This document shows positions 39,258-47,663 of a stretch of DNA of 64,000 nucleotides, piece after piece (positions within the stretch are counted from its first letter, which is position 1; each line of letters begins with the position of its first letter). A program made the position numbers and the translations under genes. The stretch comes from Bradyrhizobium sp. LHD-71 (GTDB taxonomy: Bacteria > Pseudomonadota > Alphaproteobacteria > Rhizobiales > Xanthobacteraceae): the NCBI RefSeq assembly GCF_031157255.1, contig NZ_JAVIFX010000003.1, positions 310,001-374,000 of the forward strand. Direction: 5' to 3'. Below the pieces are notes generated by a model that was given only the letters and a program-made list of their open reading frames with translations, was not told the DNA's origin and made no database searches.

Positions 39258-40922
39258 CTAGGCGGGCCCGTTCGGCACGTCGGCAAAGCGCGTGAGCCAG
39301 ATCACCGGCACGATGCTGGCCGCCACGATCATGAGCGCGGCAAGCGATCCCTGCTCGAAGCTGCCGCGGCTTGCGAACTGATAGATCGAGGTCGAGAGCG
39401 TTTCCACGTTCAAAGGGCGCAACAGCAGTGTCGCCGGCAGCTCTTTCAGGCAATCGACGAACACCAGAATAGCCGCCCCCCACAGCGCCGGCCGCAGCAG
39501 CGGCAGATAGATCGCCCGCACACACGTCCATTCGGATGCGCCTGCGACCTTGGCACTGTCATCGTAGTCGCGGGGAATGCGTTCAAATCCGGCCTGGGTC
39601 AGTCCGGTGGCGACGGCCATGAAGCGGATGGCATAGGCGATGACGACCGCGGCGCTCGATCCGGCAAGCAGCAGGCCCGGCGCCGCGGCGCCCAGTCCGC
39701 GAGCGGCAGCGTTGATCGCATTGTCGAACGCTACAAGCGGCGCCAGCAATCCAAGCGCCAGGATCAGGCCGGGCACGGCATATCCTGCTTGCGAAGCGCC
39801 GATGCTCGCCAGCGTTGCCGTGCTGTCCCGCCAGCGGTTGGCGACGTTTGCTGTCAGGCCAAGCAGCAACACGATTACTGTCGCCGTCAGGGCAAGCACG
39901 ACCGAATTGCCCATCGCCTCCGCAAGGCCGGCGTCAATGCCGCCGATCAGGCTGCGCTCGATGCTTTCGCGCAGCAGATAGGCGAACGGAAGGATGAATC
40001 CGAACAGCGGGGGGATGACACACGAGGCGCAGGCGAGCCATCCGGCGGCGCCTGACAGCCGCTTCCGCTCGGCAATGCGCGGGCTTTCGGCGGCGGCCGT
40101 GAATGCCCGCTGCCTGCGACCGTAACGCTCCAGCAGCACCAGCGCCGCGACCACGAACAGCATCAGGCAGGATATCTGCGCGGCGCCCGCAAGGCTCCCC
40201 TGGTTGAGCCATGTGGTGAAGATCGACACCGTCATGGTACGCACGCCGAGATACTCGGACGCGCCGATGTCATTCAGCGTTTCGAGCAGAACCAGTGCGA
40301 GCCCGACGGCGAGCGCGGGGCGGGCCATCGGCAGGGAAACGCGGCAGAACTCCTGCCACCGTCGCGCGCCGAGCAGCCGCGCCGCCTCGGCGAATTCGGC
40401 GCTCTGGGTCTGAAACATGGCGCGCGCAGACAGGTAGACGTAAGGGTAGAGCACGAGGCCGATGATGACGATGGCGCCGGGGAGCGACCGCATGGACGGG
40501 AGCAGCGTCAGCGCCTGCTGCGGCGGCAGCCACGCCGACAATACGTTGTGGGCGACGCCAAGCGGTTCGAAGATGTCGACGTAGACGTACGCGCCGATAT
40601 ACGTCGGTATGGCCAGCGGCAACGGTAGCAGCCAGATGAGATATGATCGGCCCGGAAAGTCGAACGACGAAATGATCCACGCGGCTCCGACGCCAAGTGC
40701 TGCGGCGATAGCACCGACGCCAAGCAGCAGCAGCATGGTGTCGAGCGCGGCGCGCGGCAGCACATAGGCGAGCAGGTGCGGCCAGAGGTCCGCCGCAGGC
40801 TGCATCGCCGTGAGCGCGATGCTGATGACCGGAACGATGACGGCAATTCCCGTCAGGACCGCAAGCAAAGAGGCGAACTGCTCGGCAGCGCGCGACGCGA
40901 TCGGACGGGTTTGATAACTCAC
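39258..40922 (-). CDS. Iron(III) ABC transporter permease (FbpB-like)
   Basis: A 554-residue double permease with about twelve membrane helices and two EAA-type loops (AEAARLLGARRWQEFCRVSLPMARPA and DDSAKVAGASEWTCVRAIYLPLLRPA). This two-in-one layout is typical of FbpB/SfuB/AfuB. It follows the binding-protein gene by 94 bases on the same strand. No cognate ATPase gene is in this cluster. It should import ferric iron delivered by the binding protein. Confidence 0.92.
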   Translation of the reverse strand: MSYQTRPIASRAAEQFASLLAVLTGIAVIVPVISIALTAMQPAADLWPHLLAYVLPRAALDTMLLLLGVGAIAAALGVGAAWIISSFDFPGRSYLIWLLPLPLAIPTYIGAYVYVDIFEPLGVAHNVLSAWLPPQQALTLLPSMRSLPGAIVIIGLVLYPYVYLSARAMFQTQSAEFAEAARLLGARRWQEFCRVSLPMARPALAVGLALVLLETLNDIGASEYLGVRTMTVSIFTTWLNQGSLAGAAQISCLMLFVVAALVLLERYGRRQRAFTAAAESPRIAERKRLSGAAGWLACASCVIPPLFGFILPFAYLLRESIERSLIGGIDAGLAEAMGNSVVLALTATVIVLLLGLTANVANRWRDSTATLASIGASQAGYAVPGLILALGLLAPLVAFDNAINAAARGLGAAAPGLLLAGSSAAVVIAYAIRFMAVATGLTQAGFERIPRDYDDSAKVAGASEWTCVRAIYLPLLRPALWGAAILVFVDCLKELPATLLLRPLNVETLSTSIYQFASRGSFEQGSLAALMIVAASIVPVIWLTRFADVPNGPA

Positions 40923-41016
40923 AAGACGTTCCGGCAGCCGGTGCGGTCCGGCTCAAGCGACCGCACCTCGTTAGCGAAGAATGACGCGGCGCATGGTGCC
41001 CGCCGCGCGACAGCAA

Positions 41017-42048
41017 TCAATTATCGAAGCCGACCTTGTCGACCAGCGTCGAAGCGGCCTTGCGGTGCTCGGCGATCTTGGCGATCGGCATCGGATCCGG
41101 ATTGAGGGTGCCGTAGCCCGCGATCGTCGGATTGACCGCCACACCCGCGCGCACCGGATACTCGTAGTTCATGTCGGCGTAGATCTGCTGTGCCTTGCCT
41201 TCCGCGAGCCACTCGATCAGCTTCATCGCGTTGGCCTTGTTGGGCGCATGCTTGGCGAGCACCACGCCGGAAAGGTTCACATGAGTGCCGCCGCCGGCGA
41301 AGGTCGGCAGCATGACCTTGGTCGCTTCCGCCCAAGGCTTCTTGTCGGCCTCGACGTTGTTCATCAGCGCCCAATAGTAGGTGTTGCCGATGCCGATATC
41401 GCACTTGCCGGCCGCGACATCGCGCGCGGTCTCGCGGTCGCCGCCGGAGGGCTTCTGCGCAAGGTTCGCCTTCACGCCCTTGAGCCATTCTTCGGCTTTC
41501 GCCTCGCCGTACTTGGCGACAAAGGCTGCAAAGAGCGCGTTGTTGTAGATGTGCTGTCCCGAACGGATGCAGATCTTGCCCTTCCATTTCGGGTCGGCGA
41601 GCTCTTCGTAAGAGATCGTGTTCTGCTTCACGCGATCCTTCGACGCGTAGACGACGCGTGCGCGCATCGAGACGCCATACCAGTGCCCGTTCGGGTCGCG
41701 AAAGTGCGCGGGGACGATCTCATCGAGCTTGTCCGACTTGATGGGCTGCGAGACCTCCGCCTTCACGGCGTCATCCAGCCGGCCGATATCGACCGTCAGC
41801 AGCACGTCGGCGGGGCTGTTGGCGCCTTCGGACTTGATGCGCTGCTCGAGGCCCGAACTCGCAGAGATCACGTTCACCTTGATGCCAGTGTCCTTGGTGA
41901 AGGCGTCGAACAACGGCTGGATCAGTTTGGTTTCGCGATATGTGTAGACGTTGACTTCGCCGGATTGTGCGAGCGCCGAAGCGGAACTGAGGGCGATGAT
42001 GCTGGCGACGCCAGCGGCGGCGACGGAAATATCGCGAATGCGGGACAT
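41017..42048 (-). CDS. Iron(III) ABC transporter substrate-binding protein
   Basis: A 343-residue periplasmic protein with a signal peptide (residues about 1-27, ending ALAQ). It shows the FbpA/AfuA pattern: NVYTYRETKLIQPLFDAF near the mature N-terminus, the DVLLTVDIGRLDDA hinge, and YYWALMNN and TYR-like metal-coordinating tyrosines. The start is the ATG just before the signal peptide. Two ICE-like motifs lie upstream, at about 150 bases, consistent with iron control by Irr. Confidence 0.92.
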   Translation of the reverse strand: MSRIRDISVAAAGVASIIALSSASALAQSGEVNVYTYRETKLIQPLFDAFTKDTGIKVNVISASSGLEQRIKSEGANSPADVLLTVDIGRLDDAVKAEVSQPIKSDKLDEIVPAHFRDPNGHWYGVSMRARVVYASKDRVKQNTISYEELADPKWKGKICIRSGQHIYNNALFAAFVAKYGEAKAEEWLKGVKANLAQKPSGGDRETARDVAAGKCDIGIGNTYYWALMNNVEADKKPWAEATKVMLPTFAGGGTHVNLSGVVLAKHAPNKANAMKLIEWLAEGKAQQIYADMNYEYPVRAGVAVNPTIAGYGTLNPDPMPIAKIAEHRKAASTLVDKVGFDN

Positions 42049-42175
42049 GCAGATGCTCCGGAATGTGAAAGTCTCGGGGCTTGCTTCCAGGCCGATCGGA
42101 AGCAAGTCATTGTTTGCGTTCTGTAGCCCAGAAAGGGCGTGAAAGGCTGCGTTGGAAGGTCGCGACGCGAGCTCT

Positions 42176-42208
42176 TTTAGATCGATTCCAGTTTAGGATG
42201 ATTCCAAA
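42176..42208 (-). promoter_or_regulatory. Two ICE/Irr-like boxes upstream of the iron-binding protein gene
   Basis: The 17-base site TTTAGGATGATTCCAAA (42192-42208) differs from the Rhizobiales ICE consensus TTTAGAA-N3-TTCTAAA at two symmetric positions. A weaker copy, TTTAGATCGATTCCAGT, abuts it at 42176-42192. The sites share an edge at 16-base spacing. Irr binding is inferred. Confidence 0.45.
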
Positions 42209-42292
42209 TTGGGTCGGAGGCGATCCCTTTCCCGGAATCGTGCCCGCGGATCGTCGAGCGCTGGAGTCTGATCCAGCCGCGCCGGCCCAGAC

Positions 42293-45187
42293 CTAGCCGG
42301 CAAGGGCGCGAACGTTGGCGAACACGACCTCGATCAGCGTGCCGGAATTCTCCGTCGACTTGATCTGAAACTGCGCCCGGTTGGCCTCAGCGAGTGCGCG
42401 CGCCAGCGACAGATCAATGGCGCTCCGATCGGTCGCGCCTGCGCGGTGCGAACCCATCGCTGACGCCAGCTCGGTCTCGCTCAATCCGCGTCCGGTGTCC
42501 CGCACGCGCAGGATCGCGCCGCCATTATCGGCAGGTGCCGTCGACACGATCACTTGTCCACCGGCTTTTGAGCAGCGGATCGAACTGGTGACGATGTTCA
42601 TCGTGATCTGGCGCAGCGCCTGCGTATCGGCGGTCACCGGCGGCAACCCATGCGCGAGCGAGGTGCGGATGATGACGCGCTCGCGGTTGGCCTGCGGCTG
42701 CAGCACGCCGACACATTGCTCCACCATCTCGTTCAGGTTCTGGCTGACGAGCTTGAGGTCGACATTGCCGGTCTCGATGCTCGAAATATTCACGATATCG
42801 TCGAGGATCGCGATCGCGCGCTCGGCAGACGCGCGAATGTCTTTCAGGTACTCGATGTAGCGTTCGTTGCCCACCGGTCCAAAGCGTTCCTCGATCATCA
42901 CGTTCGCAAAGCCGAGGACGGTGTTCAAAGGGCCGCGAATTTCGTGGCTGATGCTCGTAAGGGCGTCGGACTTGGATGCGGTCGCGCGCTCCGCCTTACG
43001 CCGGGCGTTCAGCAGGTCCTGTTCGTTCTTCTTCAGCTGCGACAGGTCGCGGAACACGGCGAAGTAACGTTCGCTGTCGGCGCCGATTCGCCCCATCGTC
43101 ATGGACAGAGGGATGAAGCCGCCGGCGCGCTCGCGGCCAAGCACCTCCCGCCCGTGATCGAGCGGACTTGCGCTGCTCGGCCGCTCGAGGCTCTCGAAAT
43201 ATTCGAGCACGACCGCTTGGCTTTCGGCCGCAAACAGATCGGCGAAGTTGAGGGCGCGGAGATCAGCGGCAGGCGTTCGGAACAGCGTCTCCGCGCTGCG
43301 GTTGCAGGAAATGATGGCGCCCGAGCGGTCGAACAGCACGATGCCGTCGGTGGCGGTCTCAACCATCGCTTCAAAGGCATCGTCGGCCTGCGCCGGCGCT
43401 GCTGCGAAGGGTTGCGGGGCAGGCTCGGGTGCTGCAGCCGGCAGAGCCTGTGCCGTGACCGGCGCCGTTTGCAGAATCAGCGCGTGCGCGGTCTCACCGC
43501 TCCAGGAAATCGAAAACAGCTTGGCATCGGCGGGCGAGCGATCCTCTGCAGACGGCGCGATCTTCAACGGAACGCCTTCGTCGGCAGCGCCGCGGGAGGC
43601 GGCAGGTGGTGGCTCCACATAGAGGGCGTCGAGACCACCGGCCTCCTGCAAGGCAGCGAGGCTCTCGAATCCGATGCGATCGAGAAAAGCGCGGTTGGCG
43701 TAGAGCAGGCGGTCGAGCCGATAGACCAGCACACCGGCTGGTACGAGGTCGAGCAGCACGCGGTCCCTGGCGCTGTCTGCGCGCGGCAGTACCGGCTCTG
43801 CCTTGAGCCAAGCCGGCTGCTCCGGCTTGGCTGAGTTTGCCTTGTCCCCGTCAAGCGAGTCACGCTTGTCCGCGGCCTCCGGCTTGGCCGGCTCAGGTGT
43901 CTCCGGCAGCTTCTTGCTGTCTTCCAGTCCTTGCGTCAGGCGGCGGGCGATCTCATCGAAAGCGTGGTTCTCAACCGCGCTCAGCGACGGTCCCCGCGTA
44001 TCGTTCGCCAGCGGAAACAGCACGACATTCTGTGGAGGTTCCACGATCTTGGCCTCTCCTTGGGAAGGGCTTTCCGGCGCAACAGGCGTCGCGGCGGTGG
44101 ATGTCGAATTCTCGGATGGTGTGGAGACCGGCTGCGCGACCGGATCATTCGCAGCGGGTGCATCGACGTTGTCGGCCGGCAGGGCGGCCGGGCGGTAGAT
44201 GCCGAAGCCGCGAAAGCCCGCAAAGTTGCGCGCGCCGTCGAAGACAGGCATGCCGGAAAGCTCGATCGGGCCGTGCCTGCCCAGCCCTGCGAGCGGCCAT
44301 TGCACCGCCACGCCACTGAAGGTCTCTCGTTTGGCGATCGCTTGGGCGATGCGCCCGTTCGGATCGAGCGCAAGCATTTGCGCCATGTCGTTCCAGGCCA
44401 GCCCCTGGGCCAGCGCCGAGCGCTCGCCGGCAATGCGAAGGAATTCGTCGGAGATCAGCGAAAATCGGCCCGCGGCATCGATCTGCCAGACGAACCGGAG
44501 CGGATCGGGCGCGTCTGCCGGATCACTCGCCGATGCGGGTCCTTCGTCGTTCCCGTCGGCGTGTCCGCTCGGCGCCGACGCGATCAGTTCGGCGGCTTTG
44601 TCTCGGTCAATCTCGCCTGCCGAAGGAGCAGACGTCTCCGCCGGCAAATCCGTGTCGGGACTTTTGCTAACTCTGTCCGCGCCGGCTGTTTGTGGCGCGG
44701 GCGAAGACGTCTGCGCGAGGGGCTCGTCAGTCGAAGGCTCGTTCGGCATGCGGTCGCTGGTCTCGATCGGGTTTGCCATGATCGGCGGCGGCGCGGCGGT
44801 CACGGCCATCCGGGTGGACGACTCCATGGCGATGAGAAGAAGCGCGGTCTCGCCATCCGGCATCTCGAACCGCGAGCAGGCGCACGTCATCAACTGGCCC
44901 AGCCGTGCACCGAAGCCGCGTAACCGCTCGAGTCGCGGCGCGCCGTTGGGGGCAAGCCGCTTTACGAGCTGAGCGACCTGACGGCGATGCAAATCGGCGG
45001 GGCTGCGCTCCTTTTCGAGCAGGCGCGGGTCTGCAATGCCGAGCGCCGCCGCGGCGCTGGCGTTGCACCACAGGATGCGACCGCCGTCGCTGGACCATAG
45101 CCAGGCCGGTTGCGGACTCGCGACGTACGGCGCCAGCCGCGGGTCGCGAAGTGGCATCGGCTGGAACTTGCGGTCATCCATCGGCAT
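42293..45187 (-). CDS. PdhS-like PAS histidine kinase with degenerate ATP site
   Basis: A 964-residue protein. An N-terminal PAS-like region, a long Pro/Ala/Glu-rich linker, a second PAS segment (about 230-330), two further PAS domains (about 490-640) and a C-terminal HisKA/HATPase pair are seen. The phospho-acceptor His748 lies in SHEIRGPLNTVLGFANVM, followed by GNERYIEYLKDI, a strong PdhS/PleC family match. The N box has Ser868 where Asn binds Mg, and the G2 box lacks its GxGxGL glycines; only G1 (DTGRGL) looks normal. It is likely a pseudokinase or phosphatase in the DivK-CtrA pathway. It stands alone before the phasin genes. Confidence 0.88.
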   Translation of the reverse strand: MPMDDRKFQPMPLRDPRLAPYVASPQPAWLWSSDGGRILWCNASAAAALGIADPRLLEKERSPADLHRRQVAQLVKRLAPNGAPRLERLRGFGARLGQLMTCACSRFEMPDGETALLLIAMESSTRMAVTAAPPPIMANPIETSDRMPNEPSTDEPLAQTSSPAPQTAGADRVSKSPDTDLPAETSAPSAGEIDRDKAAELIASAPSGHADGNDEGPASASDPADAPDPLRFVWQIDAAGRFSLISDEFLRIAGERSALAQGLAWNDMAQMLALDPNGRIAQAIAKRETFSGVAVQWPLAGLGRHGPIELSGMPVFDGARNFAGFRGFGIYRPAALPADNVDAPAANDPVAQPVSTPSENSTSTAATPVAPESPSQGEAKIVEPPQNVVLFPLANDTRGPSLSAVENHAFDEIARRLTQGLEDSKKLPETPEPAKPEAADKRDSLDGDKANSAKPEQPAWLKAEPVLPRADSARDRVLLDLVPAGVLVYRLDRLLYANRAFLDRIGFESLAALQEAGGLDALYVEPPPAASRGAADEGVPLKIAPSAEDRSPADAKLFSISWSGETAHALILQTAPVTAQALPAAAPEPAPQPFAAAPAQADDAFEAMVETATDGIVLFDRSGAIISCNRSAETLFRTPAADLRALNFADLFAAESQAVVLEYFESLERPSSASPLDHGREVLGRERAGGFIPLSMTMGRIGADSERYFAVFRDLSQLKKNEQDLLNARRKAERATASKSDALTSISHEIRGPLNTVLGFANVMIEERFGPVGNERYIEYLKDIRASAERAIAILDDIVNISSIETGNVDLKLVSQNLNEMVEQCVGVLQPQANRERVIIRTSLAHGLPPVTADTQALRQITMNIVTSSIRCSKAGGQVIVSTAPADNGGAILRVRDTGRGLSETELASAMGSHRAGATDRSAIDLSLARALAEANRAQFQIKSTENSGTLIEVVFANVRALAG

Positions 45188-45493
45188 TGAGGAATGATTG
45201 AAGCATCCCGATCTTCATAAATGCCTGTCTGGCCGGTGCAAACAGGCCAGAGCCCGTAAGTTGTTAGTAGTCGCCTTGTTGTGGTTGCCGACGGCGGCGA
45301 GCGGCATGGATTGTGCAAGGCAGCGTTCCTTTCGCATTATGCATTCGGTCCGTGAATCGATCGCGAATCGCATGTCGGCGTCACGATGCGATCAAGAGAC
45401 GCACGTAGGTTTTCGGGGTAGGGCATCGACAGCGGCCGTGAAGGGCCGGACGATGGCCAGGGACAGTGAAACGCCAGCAGAGGAGCTTGGCTC
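45188..45493. other. Divergent promoter region of kinase and phasin genes
   Basis: No gene is supported in these 306 bases. They hold the start regions of the PdhS-like kinase (minus) and the first phasin (plus). The phasin RBS GAGGAG lies seven bases before its ATG. Confidence 0.5.
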
Positions 45494-45895
45494 ATGAACC
45501 AGCATGATGGGCGCGATCGTTTCGAGAGTCCAAAGAACTTCGACATTCCTCAGAACATGAAGGAATTCGCCGAAGCGGGTTTCGACCAGGCCCGCAAGGC
45601 GTTCGAGAACTTCATGAGCGCGGCGCAAAAGACCGCCAGCACGTTCGAGGATCAGGGTGCGGCCGCGCAGGCGAACGCGAAAGAGATCAGCGGCAAGGCG
45701 GTCGCTTACGCCGAAGCCAACATCAAGGCCTCGCTCGACTATGCCGAGCGACTGCTCAAGGCGAAGGATATGCCGGAAGTGCTCAAGCTGCATGCTGAGC
45801 ACGTGCAGAACCAGATGCGGGCACTCGCTGACCAGGCAAGCGATATGGGACAGACGGTGGCCCGGGCCGCCATGGACGCGACGAAGCCGAGATAG
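45494..45895 (+). CDS. Phasin family protein
   Basis: A 133-residue, Ala/Lys/Glu-rich helical protein of the Phasin_2 family. The motif MKEFAEAGFDQARKAFENFM near the N-terminus and the long amphipathic helix with KEISGKAVAYAEANIKASLDYAERLLKAKD are characteristic. Phasins coat polyhydroxyalkanoate granules and control their size. A second phasin gene follows 234 bases later on the same strand; the two share about the same core. GAGGAG precedes the ATG. Confidence 0.93.
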   Translation: MNQHDGRDRFESPKNFDIPQNMKEFAEAGFDQARKAFENFMSAAQKTASTFEDQGAAAQANAKEISGKAVAYAEANIKASLDYAERLLKAKDMPEVLKLHAEHVQNQMRALADQASDMGQTVARAAMDATKPR

Positions 45896-45988
45896 GCTGG
45901 ACACCGGCCCGGGCGCGCGGACCTTGGGCTAACGGACCCCTCCGGTCCCTTGCAACGCGAGTGGGGGGTCGAGCGCAGGGTTCTGCGG

Positions 45989-46006
45989 CGCAATATTAAT
46001 ATTGCG
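45989..46006. promoter_or_regulatory. 18-bp perfect palindrome upstream of the second phasin gene
   Basis: CGCAATATTAATATTGCG is a perfect palindrome, AT-rich in its centre, 123 bases upstream of the phasin ATG. It is a good operator candidate; the binding protein is unknown. Confidence 0.45.
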
Positions 46007-46129
46007 TCGCACAAGAATTCGGGTATAATTCAAGCGGAATTGAAGTAACTCTGGGCCGTCGCCGCCGTCGGCTTGGTTGAACGTCTTACGCAGTCCCCGT
46101 TCCACTCCAGATGTGAAAAGTGATCCGCT

Positions 46130-46561
46130 ATGGCCCAGTCGCAAGACCCGTTTTCCACTGTCGTCCCGTTCGAAGTGCCCGGCTCCATCCGCGAATTCGC
46201 TGAGAAAGGCGTCTCGCAGGCCCGCGAGACCTATGAAAAATTCAAGGACGTCGCCCAGTCGAGCAACGAAACCATCGAAGCCGTTTATGCATCCGCAGCC
46301 AAGGGCGCTTCGGACTATTCCAGCAAGTTGATCGATATCGCGCGTGCGAATACCAACGCCGCCTTCGACCTTACCGAAAAGCTCGTTGCGGTGAAATCGC
46401 CGTCCGACGTGTTCTCGATCTGGACGGATTACGCGCGCAGCCAGTACGAGGCGATGACGTCGCAGGCCAGGGAGTTGACCGAACTCAGCCAGCGGGTTGC
46501 GAACGAGACCGTGGAGCCGATCAAGACGGCGTCCTCGAAGGTGTTCAACAAGGTCGCCTGA
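46130..46561 (+). CDS. Phasin family protein, second copy
   Basis: A 143-residue phasin with the conserved FEVPGSIREFAEKGVSQARETYEKFKDVA start and an amphipathic core (KGASDYSSKLIDIARANTNAAFDLTEKLVAVK). It should bind PHA granules. It ends in a strong terminator 31 bases on, and has its own upstream region with a palindrome, so it can be expressed apart from the first copy. Confidence 0.94.
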   Translation: MAQSQDPFSTVVPFEVPGSIREFAEKGVSQARETYEKFKDVAQSSNETIEAVYASAAKGASDYSSKLIDIARANTNAAFDLTEKLVAVKSPSDVFSIWTDYARSQYEAMTSQARELTELSQRVANETVEPIKTASSKVFNKVA

Positions 46562-46591
46562 TCCGCCGCACCGGCCCAGAAATTCTCGACC

Positions 46592-46617
46592 AGGCCCGGC
46601 TGTCGCCGGGCCTTTTG
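46592..46617 (+). terminator. Intrinsic terminator of the second phasin gene
   Basis: A 9-bp stem AGGCCCGGC / GCCGGGCCT with loop TGTC, followed by TTTT. Confidence 0.85.
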
Positions 46618-46717
46618 GTGTCGGGCTCCGAACAAACAGCCTCGATTTGGCGTCTTGCCAAAGCGGGGCGTTGCTCATAGTTTCCGGCCGCTTGCAGCCT
46701 TTGATCGGCTCAATTGT

Positions 46718-46794
46718 GCAGTTGTAGCTCAGTTGGTTAGAGCGCCTGTCTGTGGAACAGGAGGTCGGTGGTTCGAGCCCACCCAACTGTACCA
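46718..46794 (+). tRNA. tRNA-His (GTG)
   Basis: A 77-base cloverleaf. The acceptor stem GCAGTTG pairs with CAACTGT (first pair G-T), the D arm AGCTCAGTTGGTTAGAGC is normal, the anticodon stem CCTGT/ACAGG closes the loop CTGTGGA with anticodon GTG, and the T arm GGTTCGAGCCC is canonical. Discriminator A73 and an encoded CCA end follow. No G is encoded at -1 and base 73 is A, as in the rhizobial class of His tRNAs, where HisRS does not need G-1. It is a single tRNA with no integrase beside it. Confidence 0.97.
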
Positions 46795-46947
46795 CTCCTT
46801 TCCTCTTCGTCTGCCCTTCGTCCGCGGTTGCGCGCGCCTGACGCCAAAGTGATTGCCGCGGGTTGAAATTCTCGTCGAATCCGCCGACTAAGCGATGGGA
46901 CGGTTCGTATCTGCCTCGGTTGGATCGAGGCTGAAAAGGAATGAATC

Positions 46948-47268
46948 ATGCGCAAGTCGATCGTCACCCTGAGCCTGCTCGGAGCCGTCCTGGGCCTCGC
47001 AAGTGTCTCCGCTGAAGCCGCGCCCCGTGGCCCCGCCAGATTCTATGACCAGCATGGCGGCTTCCGGGGCTATGCTTGGTGCCTGCAGCAGGGCCTGGAA
47101 ATCTTCGACTGCAACTATTTCAACAAAGCCCAGTGCGACATGTCGGCGTCGACCCGGCGTGTGTGGTGCGTGCAGAATCCGTTCGCGGTGGTGCAGGGTT
47201 TCCAGGGCGGCTACGGCCAGACCATAGCGCCAATCGCAAGGAAGAAGGTGCGGCGTCAGGTTTACTGA
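46948..47268 (+). CDS. DUF3551 family exported protein
   Basis: A 106-residue protein with a clear signal peptide (basic MRKS, hydrophobic core, cleavage after AEA). The mature part has the DUF3551 pattern of four Cys residues: WCLQQG, DCNYF, QCDMS and WCVQNPF. Periplasmic; function unknown. It lies 154 bases after tRNA-His. Confidence 0.9.
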   Translation: MRKSIVTLSLLGAVLGLASVSAEAAPRGPARFYDQHGGFRGYAWCLQQGLEIFDCNYFNKAQCDMSASTRRVWCVQNPFAVVQGFQGGYGQTIAPIARKKVRRQVY

Positions 47269-47358
47269 CGGACTGCCCGGTCCGTCGCTTCGCCGTCCCG
47301 TCTGCTGCCAGCCAGCTTGAATGGCCGTCCGGCTGCATGTTGCGGCCGGACGCGCGCT

Positions 47359-47634
47359 TTACCGATCCGCACGGCTGACGACCGCCATCAGCTCGGCGAT
47401 CTTCCTGCGCTGCTCTTCAGCGTCACCTGATGCGATCGCGTGGTCCACGCAGTGCGCGACGTGATCCCGCAGGATTTCCTCCTCGACGCGGCGAAGCGCC
47501 GTTCGCGCGGCCGCAATCTGCGTGACAATGTCGATGCAATAGCGATCCTCATCGACCATGCGCGTCAGTCCGCGCACCTGGCCTTCGATCCGCTTCAGCC
47601 GTTTCAGGCATGACGCCTTGATGTCTTTGCGCAT
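47359..47634 (-). CDS. csoR: CsoR family copper-sensing repressor
   Basis: A 91-residue all-helical repressor. The Cu(I) ligands of CsoR are present: Cys33, His58 and Cys62, with 25 and 4 residue spacing as in the type member. Cu(I) binding releases the repressor from DNA. It is divergent from a copper ATPase, with an operator between them. The start is the ATG 30 bases from the ATPase ATG, after an AT-rich stretch. FrmR/RcnR paralogs have different ligands, so copper is the best assignment. Confidence 0.92.
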   Translation of the reverse strand: MRKDIKASCLKRLKRIEGQVRGLTRMVDEDRYCIDIVTQIAAARTALRRVEEEILRDHVAHCVDHAIASGDAEEQRRKIAELMAVVSRADR

Positions 47635-47643
47635 GCCGCCTAT

Positions 47644-47660
47644 ATACCCCCACAGGGTAT
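47644..47660. promoter_or_regulatory. CsoR operator between csoR and the copper ATPase gene
   Basis: ATACCC-CCACA-GGGTAT is an inverted repeat with a GC-rich core and AT flanks, like known CsoR sites. It lies 9 bases from the csoR start and directly before the ATPase gene, so it can repress both. Confidence 0.75.
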
Positions 47661-47663
47661 CAT

